Part shown: positions 50,606 through 60,499 of the stretch, piece by piece
How positions within the stretch are numbered: the first letter of the stretch is position 1
Layout of the letters: each line of letters opens with the position of its first letter
DNA from: Beta vulgaris subsp. vulgaris
Lineage: Eukaryota; Streptophyta; Magnoliopsida; Caryophyllales; Amaranthaceae
Reading direction: 5' to 3'
NCBI RefSeq assembly: GCF_026745355.1
Contig: NC_079202.1
Location: forward strand, 33,541,508-33,605,507
DNA: 64,000 nucleotides
The notes under the pieces: model-generated
Seen by the model: only the letters and a program-made list of their open reading frames with translations
The model's database searches: none
What the model was told of the DNA's origin: nothing
Program-made: the position numbers and the translations under genes

Positions 50606-52346
50606 TGTAATAGCCCTGTTTTTAAAAGTGTTTATTTAAAAGCTAATTATAATTATTAAGTTAATTATGTTCCGAAAATCTTATCTTATTGAGTTGTGGA
50701 GTATGAATTTTATTTGTCGTTCTTATCTTTGTTATTTAAATTTTATGAAGTTATTATTATTTTATATATCGCGTTTAGTGAGCAACTTATTGATTTGTAT
50801 TTATCCGATTAGGAAACTAAAGTTGGTCCTCCTTTATATTCCTTTTAATATCTAATTTTGGAAACCCAAATCTCTTGTTTCCTTTTCTAGTCGGTCGGTT
50901 AGATAACACCAAGCAAAAACCCAATTTCATTTTCTCTCTCTTCCCGTGTGAAAAACCCCAAAACCCAAAACCCCACATTCTCTCTCTCCTCCCCACGAAA
51001 CCCCGGCGAACCAGACCCCCTCTCTCTTGTTCACCGGTGCTGCTCGCGGAGCTCTTTTCGTGCGCGCCTCCGTCCGTCGTTTTCAGCTCGTCGGAGACTC
51101 ACTCGCAGCCCTGTTCATCTCTTTCTCTCTCTCGCCAACTCCTCTGTTCTCGCCGGTTCTCTCTGGTGCTGCTGCACATAGTTGGTGCAACCACCGGACC
51201 CGTCATGAACCACCCGGTTGCTCGCGTGCCGCCCCTGTTCTGCTCTCCCTCCTCTCTTATTTATGGTTGGTTGTTGTTCTGTTATTGGTGGTGGAGTTGT
51301 TGTAGTTGTAAGGGTTGGTGGTATGGTTTTGTGTTGTTGTTGTTGTTGTAGTTGGAGTCGTTATATTTGAAGATAAGTGTAAAAGTTATAAAATTAGTTA
51401 GTTTTTATTTGCAGGATTTAGTTTGATTAGCATGGTGGTTGTATTGGAAGAAGTCAATTAGATTAGTGTAAGTTTAGTTATTAATTATCGTTATTATTTT
51501 GAGGTTAATGTTGGAGGATTGTTATGGAATTCAAAAGAGTTAATGGAGTTGTGAAGTTCTCAAAGTCTTTTTATGTCGGAGTTACAGAATGGATCGCGTT
51601 TCAGGTAACTTTTATGTTCAGTAAAATCATTTACTCATGCCCATGTGTGTTTGGATCTCTATTCTGTTTTTAATACTTAAGTTCATACTATGGCCATAGT
51701 TATGAATGTGATGTTGTGAGTTGATTATGGAAATATTATTCGATGAATATGAATATGCAAATGTTTTGCTGGCTTAGTTTATGAACTGAAAATAGTAAGT
51801 GGGCAAGGTATGGGTGGAGGATACTTACTCTTTTGACCTGGTACAGGTCGGCTACGCTCCATAACGAACCTTGGGGGTAGTATTGCTGGGCTCCATAACG
51901 AACCTTGGAGGCAGCGTTTGTCCTTTGTCCAAAGCTTGTACTTGCCACCGATTGTTTAAGAGAGTGAGCTATGCCAGCGTTGTAACGAAATGAAAATGAT
52001 TTGAGAAATAAAATGTTTTTAACGGGCTGAAGTAAAGGTTACGAGTTTTCCACTCATTTTGGAATTTTGTTTTTTTTGTATTTCTCATTTTAATTTGCAG
52101 GTGTGATATTCAGAGCTCGGAAATCTAAGTGAAGCAAGATTATGGTGTCGTCCTAGATTAAGGATTACGCTTGTATTTAAGATAGTTGGTTTTTATTATT
52201 TCGATGTATAATATTTGGGAATATTAGTCGAGTTATTGGTGTAATTAAGGATATTTTTCCGCTGCGATTTTATTAATTAAGAGTTAATTGTTGTTTATGG
52301 TTATTAAGTGTGTTTCGCTAGCAGCTCGGAAGAGCAGGCTGTTACA
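50606..52346 (+). repeat. 5' LTR of nested element
   Basis: 1741 bp. Includes a C-rich leader (50990-51250) whose open frames, repeated in the other LTR, are not genes. Confidence 0.93.
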
Positions 52347-52913
52347 AGATGGTATCAGAGCTTGAGTAGTTTTGGACACACTGTGATCCCCATATCATAG
52401 TGTAAGGGTTGAAAAATAGGTTTAATGGATTGACTTAAGATGTAGGTATAAATGAATCAAGCCGTATGAGTGTTTGCGCTTATGCGTGTGCTATATGGAT
52501 CCATTCATATGAATAAGTGATACTTGTGTGTAAAATAGCTAATGTGTATAGCATTATCTTGTTATGACTTGATTGTCTCTGATATTATTTATTTAAAAGT
52601 GTGTATTTCGAGAAAACTTACTTGATTTGTTTCATTAAATAAATTTCAAACGAGATCTCTGCAAATGAGATGATTGAAATCCAATGCCAACAAGTTTGCC
52701 CCTTTTGCTCTTTGCTCCTTGATATTGCGAGTCAAGTCGAAGTAGAGATTTTCTTTGCTCCTTGATTTCGCGTATCAAGTTGAAGTAGAGAACCAAAAGA
52801 TGATGGTAGAATGGAGGCTGGCCGCTTAATATCTTTGCAATATGAGATTTTGGTTTTCCAAAAATAAGTGTTTGCAAGTTTCGAGGACGAAACTTTTGAT
52901 AAGGGTGGTAGTA
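52347..52913 (+). other. Interior of nested LTR element
   Basis: 567 bp: PBS, AT-rich leader, then a remnant ending GCAAGTTTCGAGGACGAAAC and purine tract AAGGGTGGTAGTA. No usable ORF. Confidence 0.8.
52350..52361 (+). other. Primer binding site of nested element
   Basis: TGGTATCAGAGC, initiator-Met type, three bases after the LTR. Confidence 0.92.
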
Positions 52914-54657
52914 TGTAATAGCCCTGTTTTTAAAAGTGTTTATTTAAAAGCTAATTATAATTATTAAGTTAATTATGTTCCGAAAATCTTATTTTATTGA
53001 GTTGTGGAGTATGAATTTTATTTGTCGTTCTTATCTTTGTTATATTAATTTTATGAAGTTATTATTATTTTATATATCGCGTTTAGTGAGCAACTTATTG
53101 ATTTGTATTTATCCGATTAGGAAACTACAGTTGGTCCTCCTTTATATTCCTTTTAATATCTAATTTTGGAAACCCAAATCTCTTGTTTCCTTTTCTAGTC
53201 GGTCGGTTAGATAACACCAAGCAAAAACCCAATTTCATTTTCTCTCTCTTCCCGTGTGAAAAACCCCAAAACCCAAAACCCCACACTCTCTCTCTCTCCT
53301 CCCCACGAAACCCCGGCGAACCAGACCCCCTCTCTCTTGTTCACCGGTGCTGCTCGCGGAGCTCTTTTCGTGCGCGCCTCCGTCCGTCGTTTTCAGCTCG
53401 TCGGAGACTCACTCGCAGCCCTGTTCATCTCTTTCTCTCTCTCGCCAACTCCTCTGTTCTCGCCGGTTCTCTCTGGTGCTGCTGCACATAGTTGGTGCAA
53501 CCACCGGACCCGTCATGAACCACCAGGCTGCTCGCGTGCCGCCCCCGTTCTGCTCTCCCTCCTCTCTTTGTTTATGGTTGGTTGTTGTTCTGTTATTGGT
53601 GGTGGAGTTGTTGTAGTTGTAAGGGTTGGTGGTATGGTTTTGTGTTGTTGTTGTTGTTGTTGTAGTTGGAGTCGTTATATTTGAAGATAAGTGTAAAAGT
53701 TATAAAATTAGTTAGTTTTTATTTGCAGGATTTAGTTTGATTAGCATGGTGGTTGTATTGGAAGAAGTCAATTAGATTAGTGTAAGTTTAGTTATTAATT
53801 ATCGTTATTATTTTGAGGTTAATGTTGGAGGATTGTTATGGAATTCAAAAGAGTTAATGGAGTTGTGAAGTTCTCAAAGTCTTTTTATGTCGGAGTTACA
53901 GAATGGATCGCGTTTCAGGTAACTTTTATGTTCACTAAAATCATTTACTCATGCCCATGTGTGTTTGGATCTCTATTATGTTTTTAATACTCAAGTTCGT
54001 ACTATGGCCATAGTTATGAATGTGATGTTGTGAGTTGATTATGGAAATATTATTCGATGAATATGAATATGCAAATGTTTTGCTGGCTTAGTTTATGAAC
54101 TGAAAATAGTAAGTGGGCAAGGTATGGGTGGAGGATGGTTACTCTTTTGATCTGATACGGTCGGCTACGCTCCATAACGAACCTTGGGGTAGTATTGCTG
54201 GGCTCCATAACGAACCTTGGAGGCAGTGTTTGTCTTTTGTCCAAAGCCTGTACTTGCCACTAACTTGTTTAAGAGAGTGAGCTATGCCAGCGTTGTAATG
54301 AAATGAAAATGATTTGAGAAATAAAATGTTTTTAACGGTGAAGTAAAGGTTACGAGTTTTCCACTCATTTTGGAATTTTGTTTGTTTTGTATTTCTCCTT
54401 TTAATTTGCAGGTTTGATATTAAGAGCTCGGAAATCTAAGTGAAGCAAGATTATGGTGTCGTCCTAGATTAAGGATTACGCTTGTATTTAAGATAGTTGG
54501 TTTTTATTATTTCGATGTATAATATTTGGGAATATTAGTCGAGTTATTGGTGTAATTAAGGATATTTTTCCGCTGCGATTTTATTAATTAAGAGTTAGTT
54601 GTTGTTTATGGTTATTAAGTGTGTTTCGCTAGCAGCTCGGAAGAGCAGGCTGTTACA
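52914..54657 (+). repeat. 3' LTR of nested element
   Basis: 1744 bp, differs from the 5' LTR by scattered substitutions and a few one- to three-base gaps. Confidence 0.93.
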
Positions 54658-55985
54658 TATCTCGAGGGGCATCTTGGACCTCGCTCGAGGTGTTCAGGGT
54701 CTTGTGAACCCAATGTACCTCGAGGGGTGTCTTGGACCTCGCTCGAGATGCTTCAGGGGATAATGAGCCCCAAGTATCTCAAGGGGCGTCTTGGACCTCA
54801 CTTGAGATGTCTCAGGGGCTGATGAGCCCCATGTATCTCGAGGGGGATCTTGAACCTCGCTCGAGATGTCTCAGGGGATGATGAGCCCCATGTATCTTGA
54901 GGAGCACCTTGGACCTCGCTCGAGATGTCTAAAGGGATAATGAGCCTCATCTATCTCGAGGGGTGTCATGATGTCGTAGCAGTTGACGGGCGCCGACTCC
55001 AGTAGTTGCGGTGACATTGGAGTATCCTTCACTCGATCTGGGTGAAGTGCCTAAGTGTAGGTCTTTCTGGGGGATGATCATCCCCATGTATCTCGAGGGG
55101 CGTCTTGGACCTCGCTCGAGGTGTTCAAGGTGTGGTGAGCCCCATGTACCTCTAGGGGCGTCTTGGACCCAGCTCGAGATGTCCCAGGGGATAATGAGCC
55201 CCATGTATCTCGAGAGGTGTCTTGAACCTCGCTCGAGATGTCTTAGGGGATGATGAGCCCCATGTATCTCGAGGGGCGTCTTGGACGTCGCTCAAGGTGT
55301 TCATGATCTGGTGAGTCCCATGTATCTCGAGGGGCGTCTTGCACCTCGCTCGAAACGTCTCAGGGTATAATGAGCCCCATGTATCTCGAGAGGCGTCTTG
55401 GACCTCGCTCGAGGTGTTCATGGTCTGGTGAGCCCCATGTACCTCAAGAGGTGTCTTGGACCTCGCTCGAGATGTCTTAGGGGATAATGAGCCCCATGTA
55501 TCGCGAGGGGCGTCTTGGACCTGGCTCGAGATGTCTCAGGGGACAATGAGCCCCATGTATCTCGAGGGGTGTCTTGGACCTCACTCGAGATGTCTCAGGG
55601 GATGATGAGCCCCATGTATCTCGAGGGGCATCTTGGACCTCGCTCGAGGTGTTCAGGGTCTGGAGAACCCAATGTACCTCGAGGGGTGTCTTGGACCTCG
55701 CTCGAGATGCTTTAGGGGATAATGAGCCCCAAGTATCTCAAGGGGCGTCTTGGACCTCGCTTGAGATGTCTCAGGGTCTGGTGAGCCCCAGTATCTCGAG
55801 GGGGATCTTTGACCTCGCTCGAGATGTCTCAGGGGATGATGAGCCCCATGTATCTTGAGGGGCACCTTGGACCTCGCTCGAGATGTCTAAAGGGATAATG
55901 AGCCCCATGTATCTCGAGGGCATCTTGGACCTCGCTCGAGGTGTTGAGGATCTGGTGAGCCCCATGTACCTCGAGGGGCATCTCG
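54658..55985. repeat. 59-bp tandem array, right part (about 22 copies)
   Basis: Continues the left part. Two unit types alternate irregularly: type A with GATGTCTCAGGGGATAATGA, type B with GGTGTTCAGGGTCTGGTGA. A non-repeat stretch of about 100 bp (54965-55068) interrupts it. The block at 54660-54958 reappears unit for unit, with the same private variants (CAAGTATCTCAAGGGG, CGAGGGGGATCTT, TTGAGGGGCACCTTGG), at 55618-55915. Confidence 0.92.
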
Positions 55986-56506
55986 GAGCAGCTGCTATGA
56001 TTAGGTGGACTTCCTCAACCATGACATGGAGCTAATAAGCTCTATGACTTCGAGGAGAGTCTAATTGCCTTATTGGAAGGGCTTTAATTTTGTACTTAAT
56101 ATATATTTCTTGAAGTAGGATGAATACATGGTTCTTGACCTTAACGAGGAGTTGATGGCCTAAGGGTCGAGGAGCTGTCATATTGGAGGTCCTTACTCGA
56201 CTCGAGCGGGGCTATCTCTAACTTTTATGAATGTTCGGAGGTTGTATGAGAGGACCTCTACGAACTACGTTGGGGATGGACGTCCATGAGCGTTCGAAGG
56301 CTTGATGAGGGGACCTTTACGAACTATGTTGGAGATGGATAACCTCTATGAGTGCTCGAAGGCCTTCATGAGAGGACCTCTTCGAACTACATTTTTCCAT
56401 GTTGGCTGACTTGATAGAGCGGTTGACTTCGATCTTTTATGAACGATGTGAGCACACTCAGGTAGTTGTGACCTTTTGTTTGACGATCCCCACTGACGGC
56501 GCCAAC
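55986..56506. other. LARD interior next to its 5' LTR
   Basis: Contains three looser copies of an approximately 70-bp motif (GAACTACGTTGG, GAGAGGACCTCTACG; 56225-56400), then the primer site. No ORF of note. Confidence 0.5.
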
Positions 56507-56889
56507 TGTTTCGGGTAAAAAACTTGTATGTGATATTTGGGGAGTCGTCTCAAGCTGTGCCCCCGTCTATTTCGAGCAGGCCTCGTTTGGTCGGCTATAA
56601 TCCTGCAAAATAAGGAAACCTACCCAGGGGGTGCCCTGGGAACTCCCCTTCGACGCTCAAGTCAGTAAATAACTTTGTGGAGGAAGAAAGTAGTGATAGA
56701 AGTTCTCAAGTGATAGAGAGCTGTTCCAGATGGGAACTGTAATTTGTATCGCCAATGGGGGCATTCTCGTCCCTTAAGTGATTATGAGCCTAGCAAGGCT
56801 GTGGACTAATGTGTGAGGCTTAGTTCCCGGTGAGGGTATTTTTTGCCTTGTAATATGTTATTGGGTTCGCCATATTTTGGGCCCAAACA
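56507..56889 (-). repeat. 5' LTR of the LARD-like element
   Basis: 383 bp, TGTTTCGGGT ... GGGCCCAAACA. Confidence 0.88.
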
Positions 56890-56894
56890 ATAAT

Positions 56895-57318
56895 TTTTGT
56901 TTTAAGAAAATACAGATTTCGGTCCAACAGGGCCATAACCTACCAATCAGGAAACATTCCGATCCCGATCCATATAATTTTCATATTACATTCCACTATT
57001 CTAACCAGTCCCGATTCATTTCTAGACTGGTCCACACCCTTGACTGTACGGCACTATCTCACAAGTCACAATAACTAACCATAAAATTGGACTATTAGCC
57101 ATTAGGAATTAGAATCTCAATTTTACTAATCTAATGGAAAAAAAAAACAATCTTCCGAAGCAAAACAAGCGAGCGTGGCACCACAATGTCCTTTCGACCT
57201 TTCGTATGACATTGGGTTTTCAACTTTTCATTATCCTTAGACATTAAGACCTTAAGTATATATATATTACCTGAAAATTAAACCATCATGAAAAATTGAA
57301 GAACTTTCTTGTACTACT
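56895..57318 (+). promoter_or_regulatory. 5' flank of the DUF1475-like gene
   Basis: The distal part continues the interrupted GGTCC-rich repeat. Near the gene a TATATATATATT at 57257-57268 lies about 60 bases before the start codon and could be the TATA box. Confidence 0.4.
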
Positions 57319-59896
57319 ATGGCGAATTCTACAGTGATGGTGTTGAAATCAGTGTTCATAGTATTGGGAAGTGTGATGGTTGTCACTCTTCTCTATACTC
57401 TCGCCATTGATGGCCTTCCTTTCCGTAAAGACCTCCTCACCCCGTAATTTTCTTCTCACTTACTTTTTCAGCAAAATTTATGCCTTTTTTGTTTGCCGTT
57501 TTATTTATATATATGTCATATTGTTAGTTTCTCATATATGCATGTTATAATTCCTCTATCACATATGATTGTCGTCATGTAGTGTTACACTGTTACTTAC
57601 ATAGTTACATGTAGTATATGCAAAGATTTTTTTGTGTGGTGCAAAGTATATGTAAGCATTTTGAGTTTATATTGCTCAAACTTGGCTACCCATGTCAACA
57701 GTATGTGCCTAAGGGTCCTTCTCAATGAAAAGGTTCCATGATTTTGGCCTAAAATGAAGTGTTGAAGTGTCTGTATCCGACACAAAATGTTGTGGTTATA
57801 TGAAGAGTCTGATCAACATAGAAGTTGAATATGTATTAATTCCTATTGGAAAGGTGAGCGCTGGTATAGGCTATCCCTCTGTTCCATAATTCTTGCAATT
57901 CCAAAATCATATTTTATAAATTTTAACCACGAATTTGCACTAATATATAGGAAAAAGATAGTGATGAGAGATCTTGTTTGATCCATGTCAGTGTGTATTT
58001 TTCGATGTCAAATTCTCATCATTTTTACTGAAACATAATCAAAGATATCAATGGTCAAAGTAGTGAACTGGAGACCGAGAAACCGCAAATGTTGCAAGAA
58101 TTATGGAACAGAATAGATTGATTAAAAATAGTGAACTGGAGACCGAGAAACCGCAAATGTTGCAAGAATTATGGAACACAATAGATTGATTAAAAATTTA
58201 GGCAAAAAAGATATGAAAAGAGTAGGCTTTATCTAATTTTAATATCAAATAGTAGCTAGTTGGACATGGAAATTAAGGAGCTAGTTCAGCTAGAGCGTCT
58301 CATGGAAATAAACCTACACATCGTAGTTAGCTTTGTCAAAGTTAGCGGGAGCAATTTGTTATTTTGGCGCAATTGCATCTAGCTTAATTTGTTTTCAAGA
58401 CCTTGTCAAATACTTCAAAATGACTAGTTTGTTGAAATGTAAGCTAATTACTCATTTTAATTACTGCCAAATGTAGTCTTATTCTTGTTGTTAAGGTAAG
58501 TTGTGAACTTCTGATGCTTAAGCTGAATTTGCGTATATGTGGGCATATTAAGGCAAAATTATTGATGCTCGAGAGACCTAGGTTTTTGAAACTAGTATCA
58601 ATTATATATTCTTCCCTTGTATAAAACCAAGAAAGAAAAAATAATTATAAGGGGGGGAAAAGGAATTGGCTCTGAATATTTAAATTGATGAAACTTCTTG
58701 AAGACCTTGATTGAATCTAATGCTTTAGAGGGCAATAGAAGAGGGAACAACTAATATTAGTACATTAGAAAATTGAAAGTGAGACATTAACGTTGGGAGA
58801 AGGAAATATTACACTTCATACCTACCTTTGGTAATTGCAATTTCTGTTCCAGATAGCTGCAGAGAAAATAAGCAAGCAAAGATCGTCTTAAGGGTTGACT
58901 CTTTTTCTCTTGAATGCTTAAAACAAGAATTTACTACCCTCTGCAAAAAACCTCCAAGATAGCAATAACAAGAACAAAGTGCTCCAAAATCTTCATGGAA
59001 AGCGTCTCAATTAGCTTCTGTTATGAAAGCATAGCACCATAATAGAACAGGACAAGTGTGTCTAAACATGCGGCAATACAATGAATATTGATCCCAGTCA
59101 TGCTTCTTCTAACCTCGTCCTCCTGAAAGGGTGACAATATCCAATCTCATTGCTTAACAACTATACAATGAATATCAATCCCAGTCGCAAATTTTTACTA
59201 GTTTTTGAGAAAACATTTATAGTTGTGCAGTAGGTATCTCGCAAACTAGGCTTCCTAACCAATACCTAGCTGGATCCAGAAGTTGTTTTAGTCTGCATTG
59301 CTGATCTCCTCTCCAAAATCATATACTTTGGTGTATGTCATTCATGCCAAATTGATGTTCTTTTCCAATGACGTCAAAATTTCATTTCCTCTGACTTCTG
59401 GATTATTATGAAAATATATGAATGATTTTTCTGAACTGCCTACACTTCATATTTCGTATACATTGTGAAGTAGGAAAGTTTTATTATTTGTCAGATTAAG
59501 GGTGAACTGGAAGTAGCCTCTCTATTATTTTAGTGATAAGGTTATGAAAATTCAACCCTCTTACTATGCCATGACGAGAGCTTCTTAGAGACATTGGGGT
59601 TATATCATTGTTGCGGTTGATCTTAGTTATGGTTTAACTCAGATATATTTCTAAAGAGTTATGGAAAGTGGGCAATGGGGCATTTATTTCAGATGCTTGA
59701 ATTTCTTTTGTTTGATTCCTTATGATTTCATATGAAAATCCTGTGGATTTGTCTCTTATTTCCTTTCCCCCATCAAATTATACTTCAACACGCAATAATA
59801 CTATCAGATGATAGTTGGCAATAATCATATTTCTGATCTTGTAGGTGGATGAACGCAACTTTGCTGGACTTTTACATTAATATCTTAGTGTTGGCG
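57319..59896 (+). CDS. DUF1475-family membrane protein, first two exons only
   Basis: Exon 1 (57319-57443) begins MANSTVMVLKSVFIVLGSVM and reaches GLPFRKDLLTP. Exon 2 (59845-59896) gives WMNATLLDFYINILVLA. The split Pro codon (CC|G) joins in phase and both splice sites are good (CC|GTAATT, TTGTAG|GTGG, GCG|GTATGT). This is the start of the plant DUF1475 family, small multi-span membrane proteins of unknown function. Residues 12-30 form the first span. Later exons are not found before the decayed gypsy element at 60500, so they lie beyond the window or have been lost. The intron holds a Stowaway MITE. Confidence 0.75.
57874..58113. mobile_element. Stowaway-like MITE in the DUF1475 intron
   Basis: TCCCTCTGTTCCATAATTCT ... 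AGAATTATGGAACAGAA, TA on both sides (57872-57873, 58114-58115), 240 bp. Confidence 0.75.
58061..58196. repeat. 68-bp tandem duplication covering the MITE right end
   Basis: TAGTGAACTGGAGACCGAGA to TTGATTAAAAA occurs twice in a row (starts 58061 and 58129) with one difference (GAATAG/CAATAG), so the MITE has two right termini. Confidence 0.9.
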
Positions 59897-60499
59897 GTAT
59901 GTTATCTACATCTCGTCACTTATTATTATTTAGGGTTGAAAATTTAAGCCAAATTTTGTTAATGTAAAAGATGCAATAAGTTTTTCTAGTAAGTTCTATA
60001 TGCTTCATGTGACATCTCCAAATGTGATATTTACAGTCAAATGGTCTTTTTACAGCTTATATTCAATTATAACTAAATAAGCGTTCTTGGCAGGAGATTC
60101 TTTTAAGCTGTTAAGAGTATTTGTTATGCTAGTAGCGCAAATATTGATGGCCACTCGTACTAGTGCAAGCTGTAGGAATGTCAATGTAACTCTAAATATC
60201 TAGTGATTCATTGTACTTGGCGATAATGAAAATGAATATCAAAATCTCTCCCCTTCTCTATTTCTCTCTCTAATTCTTCTCTCTTACATGGATATCGATT
60301 GTGTGTCTATGGAACTTCGAATTTCTTATATCACTTCTATCAGTGGGTGAATTTCTAAATTCCTACATCATTGTTATTACTGTATCAGTGGGTGAAATTT
60401 GGCCCTGCCGTGCGCTTGTGCTTGATAAGTGGGTAATTTTTTTTGGTGGTGGCCCGATTCGCCATTTGATCGCCACTAGTTTTTAGTCAACAATTAGCT
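59897..60499. other. Region after DUF1475 exon 2
   Basis: Searched for the next DUF1475 exon without success. It contains a CT-rich stretch (60246-60285) and a duplicated ATCAGTGGGTGAA motif (60338, 60385). Confidence 0.4.

Larger units (their letters stand above)
50606..54657 (+). mobile_element. Nested LTR retrotransposon with only 567 bp interior
   Basis: LTRs of 1741 and 1744 bp, TGTAATAGCCC ... GGCTGTTACA, almost identical. TSD TATCT exact (50601-50605, 54658-54662). PBS TGGTATCAGAGC at 52350-52361, purine tract at 52899-52913. The interior keeps only the end of a chromovirus (TTTCGAGGACGAAAC, typical just before the PPT of Tekay-like elements), so nearly the whole coding region was lost. 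Youngest element of this stretch. Confidence 0.93.
48430..56889 (-). mobile_element. LTR retrotransposon without pol (LARD-like), interior mainly tandem repeats
   Basis: LTRs 48430-49308 and 56507-56889 share TGTTTCGG ... TTTTGGGCCCAAACA. TSD ATAAT (48425-48429, 56890-56894) is exact. Next to the right LTR the - strand reads GTTGGCGCCGTCAGTGGGGA, a primer site of the TGGCGCC type usual in Tat-like gypsy elements. A purine tract on - (GGGCGTGGGGCTAA) abuts the left LTR, so it is oriented -. No gag or pol wording was found in its own roughly 3.1-kb interior, which instead holds a 25-bp and a 59-bp array. Mobilisation would need another element's proteins. Confidence 0.88.

Noticed and set aside
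50875..51351. Open frames of up to 158 codons, repeated at 53183-53684
   Set aside because: They lie in the C-rich leader of the two LTRs of the nested element, overlap each other in three frames, and have low-complexity Pro/Ser/Arg wording; no domain.
54619..56022. Many ORFs on both strands with repeated text such as LDLARDVSGDNEPHV
   Set aside because: They are translations of the 59-bp array; 59 is not a multiple of three, so all frames are opened in turn. Not genes.
48100..57060. A single GGTCC-rich hAT element split by the LARD
   Set aside because: Motifs on both sides are suggestive, but I found neither matching TIRs nor a TSD, so I list the flanks only as non-coding.
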